Below are positions 43,964 to 51,828 of a DNA stretch of 64,000 bases, one piece after another; positions within the stretch are counted from its first letter, which is position 1; every line of letters begins with the position of its first letter. Source of the DNA: Thermococcus celericrescens. GTDB lineage: Archaea; Methanobacteriota_B; Thermococci; Thermococcales; Thermococcaceae. The stretch spans positions 1 through 64,000 of the forward strand of contig NZ_LLYW01000002.1 in NCBI RefSeq assembly GCF_001484195.1, given 5' to 3'. A model generated the notes under the pieces. It saw only the letters and a list, made by a program, of their open reading frames with translations, was not told the origin of the DNA and did not search any database. A program made the translations under genes and the position numbers.

Positions 43964-44419
43964 TTAAACGTTTCTCGGGCATTTAACGTAAATCAGCGCC
44001 GGCTCGCCCCACTCGGGGTAGGGGTCTATCAGAGCTACCCTCACGAAGCCCCTCCGCTCGTAGAAGCGCCTCGTCTTATCGTAGGGCCTGTAAGACAAAT
44101 CACCTGAGGTTTTCACCACGAGGAGTTTGAAGCCGCTCTCCTTCGCCCACCCATCAACGAACTCGAGCAGTTTCGTACCTATCCCCTTACCCCTCAGCTC
44201 CCGCCTAACGGCCATCCAGAGGATTTCAAGGGCTTTTTCGTTGAGCGGTTTGACCGTTACAAAGCCGAGAACCTCCTCCCCTTCAACGGCAACGAAGGTC
44301 TTCTCCACTCTCAAATCCCACCCCATAGCCCTCAGACCGGCCTCGTTGAACCACTCTGGCAGTTCCTTGGCAATTTCAAGGCAACTTTTCACGTTGTCTC
44401 TGGATGTTTCTATCCTCAT
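43964..44419 (-). CDS. GNAT-family N-acetyltransferase
   Basis: 151 aa. ELRGKGIGTKLLEFVDGWAKESGFKLLVVKTSG is motif A (RxxGxG/A, acetyl-CoA pyrophosphate) and the beginning is a single GNAT fold. C-terminus DKTRRFYERRGFVRVALIDPYPEWG (motif B and the 'Y' motif). The substrate is unknown. ATG 44419 follows GGAGGATTGAAA; the ORF extension to 44464 is not used. Confidence 0.88.
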   Translation of the reverse strand: MRIETSRDNVKSCLEIAKELPEWFNEAGLRAMGWDLRVEKTFVAVEGEEVLGFVTVKPLNEKALEILWMAVRRELRGKGIGTKLLEFVDGWAKESGFKLLVVKTSGDLSYRPYDKTRRFYERRGFVRVALIDPYPEWGEPALIYVKCPRNV

Positions 44420-44628
44420 TTTCAATCCTCCTGATTGGCTGCAGAATCCTTTCTCTGAGCCCATAAGGAAACATCCGGCATATCTCAGATGTCTTAGGGG
44501 TGTATTTTATCGTCCTCATGAGTCTCTGCAGTTAGATAGGTGCAAAGCTCTTTGGAAGAAATATTAAACTCTCTTCCGGCCTTTTTGACAGTTTGTTTAT
44601 CCATTTTTTAATTTTGGCTCTCATCGTC
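44420..44628. other. intergenic region without a clear gene
   Basis: About 240 bases between two divergent GNAT genes. Minus-strand frame 44535-44635 encodes a short basic helix (RAKIKKWINKLSKRPEES) that could be a remnant, but has no supported start. Low GC. Confidence 0.3.
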
Positions 44629-44640
44629 AATATTTTTAAG
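44629..44640 (+). promoter_or_regulatory. TATA box of the 44663 gene, leaderless type
   Basis: AATATTTTTAAG about 28 bases before ATG 44663 and no ribosome binding site in between. Confidence 0.5.
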
Positions 44641-44662
44641 ACGTTGAATTTAAGCTTTTTTG

Positions 44663-45385
44663 ATGATAAGAAAAGCAGGAATTGATGATGGGAGTATTTT
44701 AGGAGAAATACATGCTGGAGAGCCTCCATGGGAAAACTTTGAAATTTACCTGAAAGCCATTAGGGACTCTGGTGGAGATGTATTTCTCTACAAAGATAAG
44801 GGGGAGATTGAGCTTTTACCCTTCAATGGAAAGGCTCACGTCCATGTTCTTTGGGTTCAAGAGGGATATAGGGGCAAAGGTATCGGTTCAAAGCTCTTAG
44901 CGTTCGCCGAGGAATGGGCAAAGAGACGGGGCCTGAAAGGGCTAAGCGTCATTCCAGAGGACGAAAACGCCATGAGGTTCTACGAGAAAAATGGATTTGA
45001 AGTTAAAGACTGGCAAGTGAAGATTATAACGGATGTTAAAGGATGCGACGTAGAAGTAGAGACATATCATGATGGCCCACCAAAGTTTCCAAATATTTCA
45101 GCCGTTTACACTTCAGGTCTTTTCCTTTGGAACCTCCACAAAAAAGCTTCCCGATTCAGATTTGCGGACTTTACAATACTTCTTGTTGATGAGGGGAGCT
45201 GTGTAAATGCCGTTGTCTACGGAAGGAGACTCAACAGAAGAATTGTGAAAGTTGCTGAGTGCCTTGCTGGAAAAATCAGGAAAAGAATGTTCCTTCAGGT
45301 TTGGATGAAAGATTGGAAGATTTTAGAGGAAGAAGGGTTTAAGAAAATCGGTAAAGTTGAGTGGATGGAGAAGATTTTCACTTAA
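44663..45385 (+). CDS. GNAT-family acetyltransferase with an extra C-terminal region
   Basis: 240 aa. N-terminal GNAT domain to about residue 130: VQEGYRGKGIGSKLLAFAEEWAKRRG (acetyl-CoA site), MRFYEKNGFEVKDW. The remaining 110 residues (FADFTILLVDEGSCVNAVVYG...RMFLQVWMKDW) are an alpha/beta extension of unknown role. The gene is AT-richer than its neighbours, which may mean recent transfer. Convergent with the next gene by eight bases. Confidence 0.85.
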   Translation: MIRKAGIDDGSILGEIHAGEPPWENFEIYLKAIRDSGGDVFLYKDKGEIELLPFNGKAHVHVLWVQEGYRGKGIGSKLLAFAEEWAKRRGLKGLSVIPEDENAMRFYEKNGFEVKDWQVKIITDVKGCDVEVETYHDGPPKFPNISAVYTSGLFLWNLHKKASRFRFADFTILLVDEGSCVNAVVYGRRLNRRIVKVAECLAGKIRKRMFLQVWMKDWKILEEEGFKKIGKVEWMEKIFT

Positions 45386-45998
45386 GCCACTCTTTTAATG
45401 CCCGGTTCACCATCCTTAAGAATTCTTCTTTAGTCCCTCCCTTTCTGTAGAACTCATCTAACAGCTCCATGAAACGCCTCTCTTCCTCCGTGAACTTCTC
45501 GCCCTTCCAGCGGAAGATTCTGAACCTCTCGCCAAGAAGCTCGACGGCGTGAAAGGCCGTGCGCCCCGAGGGATTGAGGTCCTTCACGAGCTCGATGGTG
45601 TTTATCGTGCCGTAGCCAAGCCTCTTCCAGAAGGCTACCGCGTCCTTGTCCTGGGGGAGAACGTAGAGGTAGAGGGCGTCGTCGTGCTTTTTCACCTCTT
45701 CCTCAGCCCTCTCAACGAGAGCCCTCCCGATGCTCCTGCCCAGAAACTCCTGCCTGACGAAGAGCTCTTCAATCCAGAAGCAGCCCTCGCGCGAGGAGAG
45801 CCGTATGAAGCCCGCTGGTTCTCTTTCGTAGGCGAGAAAGATAACGTCGCCCCTTTTGAAGTAGGTCTCGGCTTCCTTCCTATAACTTTCCTCCTCGTCC
45901 GGCCTCCAGCCCTGCTTCCCTCTGAGCTCACGGAAGAATTCGATGTAGAGCTCCTGGAAATCCGGAAGGTGTTCCTCATCGAGGCGAACTATCTCCAT
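45378..45998 (-). CDS. GNAT-family acetyltransferase
   Basis: 206 aa. EELFVRQEFLGRSIGRALVERAEEEVKKHD is the acetyl-CoA motif, KDAVAFWKRLGYGTIN motif B. After about residue 150 there is a charged helical tail (FTEEERRFMELLDEFYRK). Substrate unknown. ATG 45998 follows GGGAGGGACAGGAAG. Confidence 0.88.
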   Translation of the reverse strand: MEIVRLDEEHLPDFQELYIEFFRELRGKQGWRPDEEESYRKEAETYFKRGDVIFLAYEREPAGFIRLSSREGCFWIEELFVRQEFLGRSIGRALVERAEEEVKKHDDALYLYVLPQDKDAVAFWKRLGYGTINTIELVKDLNPSGRTAFHAVELLGERFRIFRWKGEKFTEEERRFMELLDEFYRKGGTKEEFLRMVNRALKEWLK

Positions 45999-46011
45999 CT
46001 TCCTGTCCCTC

Positions 46012-47037
46012 CTACAGTCTAAGCGTCCCCTCTTCCATCAGGGGCTCCCCGTCCACGAGCACAGTAGGGTTCATGACAACGAAGTCGATGTGGATTTTCG
46101 ACTCGTTTGCTCCCCCGAGGTGCAGGTTGTGTCCAATCGCCACGTGGACCGTCCCAAGGGCCTTCTCATCGAACATCCTGAGGCCGAGGGGCTTTACCCC
46201 GGGGTTCAGCCCTATTCCGAACTCCGCTATAACATTTCCTCCAGGCGTTTCAATCCTCCCCCTGAGCTCATCGGCCTTTTCGTCCCCTATGGAGATGACC
46301 TTACCTCTATGAAACTCCAGCTCCAGACCCTCGTGGGGAAGGACGAGCCGCCCTGAGGCGGAGCTCTCTATTGGGGCTATGTAAACCTCCCCCGCTGGAA
46401 TCTCGACCTCGCACTCCCTACGCTTCAACCGACAGTCGCGGAGCGTCCCGTCTTCAAGGCCCGGCTTTCTCCCCTCAACGCTGAACCTCAGATGTGTGCC
46501 GTTTTCGTCTGTTATAAGAACATCCTTCGCCCCATTGAGTCTCTCTGCCACAATAAGCCCGAGCTCGCGCATCCGAACGTAGTCCACGTCCACTGCGGAG
46601 ATGAACTCTAGGAGGTATTCACTGGGCTTTATCCCGTCCTCCTCAAGCCACGCCGGCAGGGGAAGGTTCACGAGGAGCGTCGGCACCTTCTCCTCCTGCA
46701 GGAGGCCATATATAGAGTCCCAAAAGGAGAAGACCTTCTCCTGAACGTTCTCGGATAGATCATCGACGGCCGTGTACTGGGAGAGCCATATCACGACGTC
46801 AACTTTCCCGAGGATGCCGGCAACGCTTTCTGAAGGCTTTTCTGGAAAATCAGATATCAGCGAGTCGTCGAAACTCCAGAGGAACGGGAGCGCGCCAACG
46901 CGGATGGCCTCCTCAGCCAGCAGGCTGGCGAAGTTCCTGTTGTGTGCCCCGTGGATTATCAGCACCGATTCACCGGCACCAACGAGCGCCGAGTCCCTGA
47001 TTATTCGCCCTGCGGCGCTCCTGAGGTTGTTTTCCAT
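46012..47037 (-). CDS. M29-type aminopeptidase
   Basis: 341 aa, resembling the thermophilic aminopeptidases of family M29 (two cobalt or zinc ions). ITDENGTHLRFSVEGRK, PAGEVYIAPIESSASGRLVLP, GIGLNPGVKPLGLRMFDEKALGTVHVAIGHNLHLGGANESKIHIDFV carry the conserved Glu, His and Asp metal ligands. It ends with the short strand DGEPLMEEGTLRL. ATG 47037 follows GGTGTTTGGG. The cytoplasmic location is inferred from the absence of a signal. Confidence 0.88.
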   Translation of the reverse strand: MENNLRSAAGRIIRDSALVGAGESVLIIHGAHNRNFASLLAEEAIRVGALPFLWSFDDSLISDFPEKPSESVAGILGKVDVVIWLSQYTAVDDLSENVQEKVFSFWDSIYGLLQEEKVPTLLVNLPLPAWLEEDGIKPSEYLLEFISAVDVDYVRMRELGLIVAERLNGAKDVLITDENGTHLRFSVEGRKPGLEDGTLRDCRLKRRECEVEIPAGEVYIAPIESSASGRLVLPHEGLELEFHRGKVISIGDEKADELRGRIETPGGNVIAEFGIGLNPGVKPLGLRMFDEKALGTVHVAIGHNLHLGGANESKIHIDFVVMNPTVLVDGEPLMEEGTLRL

Positions 47038-47046
47038 CCCAAACAC

Positions 47047-47859
47047 CTAAACCAGCTTTTTCCTGAATACCAGCACGTTAGGCTCCTCGGTCTCGTCCCA
47101 GAGGGAGAGGCCGAGCCTCTTCAGTCCAGGCAGGAGGGGCTTAACACCGCTCGGGAGCATTAGGTCGAACTCTTCCCATCCCCTCTCCCGTGCGACCCAG
47201 GCCATCGCGGGGAGCATGACTTTGAGCGTTGCCAGCCCCACGTCGAGGGGCGTGAACGTTGCCTCCCCCTTCGGAACGAGGAAGCGGAAGCCGTTGATGT
47301 CGTAGAATTCTGCCTTCGCCTTCAACCATTCGAGGCTTTCATGACTCCTGCGGAGGAACTTCCATCCGGCGGGGATTACGCCGAGGGTCAGGTCTTCCAG
47401 GCTGGATTCTATCATCACCGGCTCCTCCGGCTCGAAGGCAGAAACCTTTGCCCCCAGGGTGAAGAACTTCGCGGTTATCGAGAATCCGTCCCTCTTTGCC
47501 ATTGCTATGCTCTCGCGGTTGAGGAAGTAAGTCGCGAACTCAAGGACTTCAATCTTCCCCTCGCGGGCGAGCCTCTCGCCCAGTTCAAGCATGAAGCCGT
47601 GGAGCTTCCTCCCGTAGCCCCTACCTCTATAATCCGGGTGAACCCTCAGTCCCTCCAGCCAGCCGACCTTTCCCGGGAGAAGCGTCAGCTTCGCCGTGCC
47701 GATTACCTTTCCATCAACCTCCAACACGTAGAAGTGGCCGTCTCTAAGCCACTCGTCAAAGACCCTCGCCAGGTAGTCCTCGCCGCCCCAGGTCAGCCTT
47801 GCAATCTCCTCGATGGATGGTCTGTCCTCCGGCTTTGCATCTCGGATGAGCGGTTCCAT
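47047..47859 (-). CDS. GNAT-family acetyltransferase
   Basis: 270 aa. GNAT core to about residue 150: VGWLEGLRVHPDYRGRGYGRKLHGFMLELGERLAREG. The C-terminal 120 residues (KFLRRSHESLEWLKAKAEFYDINGFRFLVPKGEATF) look like a second, degenerate GNAT half. ATG 47859 follows GGTGATATC. Nine bases before the aminopeptidase start on the same strand. Confidence 0.88.
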   Translation of the reverse strand: MEPLIRDAKPEDRPSIEEIARLTWGGEDYLARVFDEWLRDGHFYVLEVDGKVIGTAKLTLLPGKVGWLEGLRVHPDYRGRGYGRKLHGFMLELGERLAREGKIEVLEFATYFLNRESIAMAKRDGFSITAKFFTLGAKVSAFEPEEPVMIESSLEDLTLGVIPAGWKFLRRSHESLEWLKAKAEFYDINGFRFLVPKGEATFTPLDVGLATLKVMLPAMAWVARERGWEEFDLMLPSGVKPLLPGLKRLGLSLWDETEEPNVLVFRKKLV

Positions 47860-47892
47860 GATATCACCAAAGTTTATTAGTTCCATCTCAAT

Positions 47893-48753
47893 TTATGGGT
47901 TTGGGAACGTCAGGTTGAACATCAGCCCACCGGTCAGGTTCAGGATATTCCGTTTTATTTCCTGAGCGGTAGCATTGTACGGGGCGAGCTTCTCGATGGT
48001 ATCCAACGTTCTCAGCTCGTCCTCGTTTTCGCAACCCCCTTCGAACGGCCGTGTAATTTCAAGCCGTCTTAATATCCCCGTTTTCCCATCGACTTCACCG
48101 ATGATGAACCAGCACAGGGAGATGTTTTCAGTCGAGACGCACTCCATCTCAAAGTCGAACCATGTTTCGTTATCAGAAAGCAGTTCCACGGGGTGTCTGC
48201 ATGTTTTCAGGATTCTATTGTCGGGTATTCCCAGGGAGGCCGTCACGTTTCGGTACAGCCTGTTGTATGCCCGCATAACCTCCATGTCCGCGGTGTCAGC
48301 GGAGACCCCAATGACCTCTCCAGTGGTGTGGTTGACCTTGTACCGCATCCATGGAAAGCCCCTCACCGGAGTGCCGTTCGGGTAGTACGCCGTGATTTGG
48401 ACGTAGACGATGCTCCGCTCGGTTTGCCCATAGGGGCGGTACCACACCCAGAAGACGCCTTCCTCGGGGTCGTAGCTCGCCTCGAAGCTCCACGTGGAGA
48501 TGCTGTCCACCGTCAGGGAGGCGTTTCCGAGCCTTTCCATTATGTCCGGCCGCGTTTTTTGGAGGTATTCTCTCGCTGCGTAGATGTCCCGCCCGTACTC
48601 GCTCCAGAGGACGTGACTGTACTGCTCGTGCTGGTTCTTGAACCCCTCAACGTCTCTTCTCAGCTCTCCAATTTCGAGGCGCATCTGAACCATCTGGACG
48701 ATTAGAATGAAAATTATGATGAAGGGAATGATTGCTTTGAGGTCGTCATCCAT
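47893..48753 (-). CDS. hypothetical membrane-anchored protein, 286 aa
   Basis: N-terminal anchor KAIIPFIIIFILIVQMV, then a coiled-coil stretch and an extracytoplasmic beta-rich domain with many N-glycosylation sequons (NAS, NVT, NET, NIS, NAT, NLT). I do not recognise the domain (SIVYVQITAYYPNGTPVRG, WFIIGEVDGKTGILRRLEI). The ATG at 48753 lies inside the end of the MFS gene upstream (40-base overlap). Confidence 0.65.
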   Translation of the reverse strand: MDDDLKAIIPFIIIFILIVQMVQMRLEIGELRRDVEGFKNQHEQYSHVLWSEYGRDIYAAREYLQKTRPDIMERLGNASLTVDSISTWSFEASYDPEEGVFWVWYRPYGQTERSIVYVQITAYYPNGTPVRGFPWMRYKVNHTTGEVIGVSADTADMEVMRAYNRLYRNVTASLGIPDNRILKTCRHPVELLSDNETWFDFEMECVSTENISLCWFIIGEVDGKTGILRRLEITRPFEGGCENEDELRTLDTIEKLAPYNATAQEIKRNILNLTGGLMFNLTFPNP

Positions 48754-49979
48754 GTCGCATCCCATACTACTAACGTTTCAAGGTTTATAACTTTACCTTT
48801 GACTGTGGTGTTATGTCCGAGCTCCCGTGACTTAAACAGCGTAAACACGAGCAGAACCGACGCCAGAAACGCGGCAGATGCCGCGATGATTGAAGTTCTT
48901 AGAACGTCCTCCCCTCTTTCTATCAGCCACGCAAAAGTTAATTGCGACAGTGGAATTACCAGCGTCGCGAGGGCGTCGAAAACCCCTTTCACGGTTCCGA
49001 GGCTCTCCAGAGGGAGGAACTTCTGCATCAGGCTGTCGAAGGAGACGTTGAGGAGTTCCCTACCAAAGCCCAGCAGAAAGACCGCAGGGAACAGCGCTAT
49101 CACCGCCGGAACGCCGACGATGAGGAGCGTGATGCTCTGGAGGAGCATTCCCGCAACCAGCGGCCGCTTTAGGCCAGCCCGCCTTCTATGGGCCAAGTAG
49201 GTCAGCCCTACCACCGCCACGAGGCTTCCGGCCGTCGTGAGCCCCTGAAGGATGCCGTAGAGAACCTTACCTTTTGCGAGTTCCCTCAGGGAGGCGAAGA
49301 CGAATATCCTGAAGGAGCCGAGGGCGAAGTTGAAGAGCAGCACCAAGGCGAGGATTCCAACCACGAGCCCCCTGCTGATTTGCAACCGCTGCTCTTCCCT
49401 GGTCTCAGCCGTCCCTTCGCGCTTCACCTCGACGTTCAGGTAGGGAAGGAGCGTGAGCGCACCGAGGAGAAGGAGAACCGCATCGATGAGCATGGTCCTT
49501 ATTCCGAGGCGATACGCTAAGAATCCGGCCAGTGGAAACGCCACCAGGGAGACCCCGTTCCCCAGGGTCGCCAGCGCCGCGTTCAGCCCCTGAAGCTCAG
49601 ACTCGTCAAGGGTCATCGAGGCTACCAACGAGAATCCGTAGTAGCGGTGGAGTATATCCAGCGCGGAGATACCCGAGACGATGAGGTAGAAAGCCCAGAC
49701 GTTCGAGGAGAGCGGGATTATGAGAACGGCAAGGACTGCCTGGAGAATGAGTGCGAGAAAAGCGAGTCTGACTTTTTTGGTCGTCCTGTCGAGGGTTTTC
49801 CCGAGGAGTGGGAGAAGGATGACCCATGGTAGGTGAGTGAAGAGCGCAAAACCCCCGATGCTCACCAGCGAGCCGGTTGTATCCAGCAGACTCCAGGGTA
49901 GGGCGACGCTCTCGATTGCATCCCCGATGATTCTAAAGGATGATGTGAGCATATGCAGGCGGTAGAGGGTTCGCTTCAC
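48714..49979 (-). CDS. MFS transporter
   Basis: 421 aa, twelve membrane helices. Loop 2-3 LLGKTLDRTTKKVRLAFL and loop 8-9 LAHRRRAGLKRPLVAGML. Similar in overall form to bacterial multidrug or enterobactin exporters (MFS_3). A TATA-like minus TTTTTTAAAC at 50000-50010 places the transcript start on the GTG at 49979, so the start is leaderless GTG. Confidence 0.85.
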   Translation of the reverse strand: MKRTLYRLHMLTSSFRIIGDAIESVALPWSLLDTTGSLVSIGGFALFTHLPWVILLPLLGKTLDRTTKKVRLAFLALILQAVLAVLIIPLSSNVWAFYLIVSGISALDILHRYYGFSLVASMTLDESELQGLNAALATLGNGVSLVAFPLAGFLAYRLGIRTMLIDAVLLLLGALTLLPYLNVEVKREGTAETREEQRLQISRGLVVGILALVLLFNFALGSFRIFVFASLRELAKGKVLYGILQGLTTAGSLVAVVGLTYLAHRRRAGLKRPLVAGMLLQSITLLIVGVPAVIALFPAVFLLGFGRELLNVSFDSLMQKFLPLESLGTVKGVFDALATLVIPLSQLTFAWLIERGEDVLRTSIIAASAAFLASVLLVFTLFKSRELGHNTTVKGKVINLETLVVWDATWMTTSKQSFPSS

Positions 49980-50039
49980 GGAGTGAGGTTGAAGAGAGGG
50001 TTTAAAAAATTATGAATCAAAATTCATGCGGTGTTCAAA

Positions 50040-50641
50040 ATGGAAAAGTGGGACTTTGATGGTTGGGCCGAGAGCTACGATGAGGACGTAACAAAGGAGG
50101 ACTGGATACACAGGGACTACTGGAAGGTTCTCAAACTTGTTGCTGGGCAGGCTGAGGGAGCCGTTGTCGACATCGGGTGCGGTACAGGTAATATACTGCG
50201 CTTTCTCAGGTCGGAAAACTACGTCGGCGTTGAGCCTCAGAGGGGATGAGAAAGAAGTTTCAGGAGAAGCACGGCTTTGAGCCGCTGGATGGCCATTTCC
50301 TAAGCGTGCCCATTCCCACGGAGAGTGCTGACACCGTAATAACGACCTACGCCTTTCACCACGTGCCGGATGAGGAAAAGGAGGACGCGATAAAGGAGAT
50401 GCTCCGCGTTCTGAAACCCAGCGGAAAAATCGTCATCGCCGATGTGATGTTTGAATCAGAGGAGGAAAAGATGAGAATCGGCGAGGAGGACGGTCTAAAG
50501 GAGGAGATAGAGGACGAGTACTTCGTTACCGTTGATAAGCTGAGGAAAATCTGCGGAAAGCTCGGGCTGGAGTGCCGGTTCGAGAGGGTAAATAGATACG
50601 TCTGGATTGCCGAACTGTTCACCCCTGACCGGAAAGGCTAA
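50040..50641 (+). pseudogene. SAM-dependent methyltransferase broken by one frameshift
   Basis: A class I methyltransferase of about 200 residues. Frame 1 (ATG 50040 after GGTGTTCAAA) has VVDIGCGTGNILRFL (motif I) and ends soon after YVGVEP. The second frame resumes MRKKFQEKHGFEPLDG, with ADTVITTYAFHHVPDEEK and MLRVLKPSGKIVIADVMF. The expected join is EPSEGMRKKF, so one base is missing near 50233-50240. Either a real lesion or a sequence error; substrate unknown. Confidence 0.8.
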
Positions 50642-50666
50642 AGGAGTGACCACCCTATGGACAATC

Positions 50667-51107
50667 ATGCCCGATGAAGACCTTGCCAGGGAAGTTCAGG
50701 AGCTCAAAAAAGCCCTTGAGGAGCTCAGGGAGAGCTTCGCCGTCGTTTCCCAGATGGCGCAGGCTTATCTGAGGCTCATCAACATATACGCCCAGTACGG
50801 TGGGCTCAGCATAGACCTAGTCGTTCCGGAGGTCAGGAGCGACCCGATAGCGCGTGAAATCGTCCGGATTCTCTTCGACCTGAAGAGGGCCAACGTGAGT
50901 CAGATAGCGCGGGAGCTGAAGGGGAGGCGCGGAAAGGCCTCGCGGAACACTGTTAGGGCGAAGCTGGCCGAGCTGAGGGAGATGGGCATCGTTGTCGAGG
51001 CTCCCGGCGAGAGGGGGAAGGTCTACGCCCTTTCCCGCGAAGTGGTCAAAAAGTGGCTCGAAATGATCGGAATGCCAATTAGGCTTGACCACACTAATGA
51101 TTATTGA
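50667..51107 (+). CDS. winged-helix transcription regulator
   Basis: 146 aa. An N-terminal coiled coil (REVQELKKALEELRESFAVVSQ) is followed by a winged helix: IVRILFDLKRANVSQIARELKGRRGKASRNTVRAKLAELREMGIVVEAPGERGKVYALS. ArsR/MarR-like DNA-binding protein, ligand unknown. ATG 50667 has no strong ribosome binding site; GTG 50646 is an alternative. First of three linked genes. Confidence 0.8.
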   Translation: MPDEDLAREVQELKKALEELRESFAVVSQMAQAYLRLINIYAQYGGLSIDLVVPEVRSDPIAREIVRILFDLKRANVSQIARELKGRRGKASRNTVRAKLAELREMGIVVEAPGERGKVYALSREVVKKWLEMIGMPIRLDHTNDY

Positions 51108-51117
51108 GGTGGTTGAT

Positions 51118-51606
51118 ATGGTGGATGAAAAGGTAGGAACCCCGAAGAAACTGGAGGAGCTCCTCGACGAGCTGGTCGAGGGGATAAGGAACGCCCAGAG
51201 TGTGGAGGAGGTAGAGGTTCTCAAGAAGAAGGCAGAGGTTGTGGAAGACCTCATCGAGGCCTACGAGGGCGACAAGGATCTCGACAAGATACCGGCCCTC
51301 ATGGAGAAGGTCGGTGACATGATGGAGGACATCCTCAAACCGCTCAAGGAGCTCCTTAACGAGCTCTACAGCCCGGAAAGGGTTCAGACGATGGGCAGGA
51401 GCGTGGCCGAGTTCTACAAGAACCTGACCGAGGCCGGAATGGACAAGGATGCCGCCCTTGAGCTGACGAAGGAGTATATGGACGCGATAAACCCCGGAAA
51501 GAAGCTCATGGAGATGCTCGCCAACTTTGGAAGAGGAGGTTTCGGCAACATAACGATCCACGGCGGTCCGCAGGGTCCCGAGGGGAAAGAGCAAAAGGAG
51601 GAGTGA
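51118..51606 (+). CDS. helical protein with Gly-rich tail, 162 aa
   Basis: Coiled-coil-rich: KKLEELLDELVEGIRNAQSV, VEVLKKKAEVVEDLIEAY, KVGDMMEDILKPLKELL, then GRGGFGNITIHGGPQGPEG. No domain recognised. ATG 51118 follows GAGGTGGTTGAT. It lies ten bases after the winged-helix gene and overlaps the next by GTGA. Confidence 0.7.
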   Translation: MVDEKVGTPKKLEELLDELVEGIRNAQSVEEVEVLKKKAEVVEDLIEAYEGDKDLDKIPALMEKVGDMMEDILKPLKELLNELYSPERVQTMGRSVAEFYKNLTEAGMDKDAALELTKEYMDAINPGKKLMEMLANFGRGGFGNITIHGGPQGPEGKEQKEE

Positions 51607-51815
51607 CTTTGGGCCTCCTTCACTTTTTTCTTCGACTGCCCGTGATAGCGTTCAGGATGGCGGGCATGGTCAGGATAACGAACCGGGCGAAGCGCGGCTT
51701 TAAACGGGCGCTTCTGGATGGAGGTCTTCCGGCCGAGGTCGTCGATGAGCTGGTGGGGGACTTTGACCCGTCCGCGCCGCTCAGAGAGACTCTTTTCAGG
51801 TTTTCCAGGAAATAG
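51603..51815 (+). CDS. small protein, 70 aa
   Basis: Hydrophobic start LGLLHFFLRLPVIAF followed by basic MVRITNRAKRGFKRALLDGG and an acidic end FDPSAPLRETLF. GTG 51603 overlaps the previous stop (GTGA). Third gene of the winged-helix operon; function unknown. Confidence 0.6.
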   Translation: MTLGLLHFFLRLPVIAFRMAGMVRITNRAKRGFKRALLDGGLPAEVVDELVGDFDPSAPLRETLFRFSRK

Positions 51816-51828
51816 CCGCCTCCCCCAC

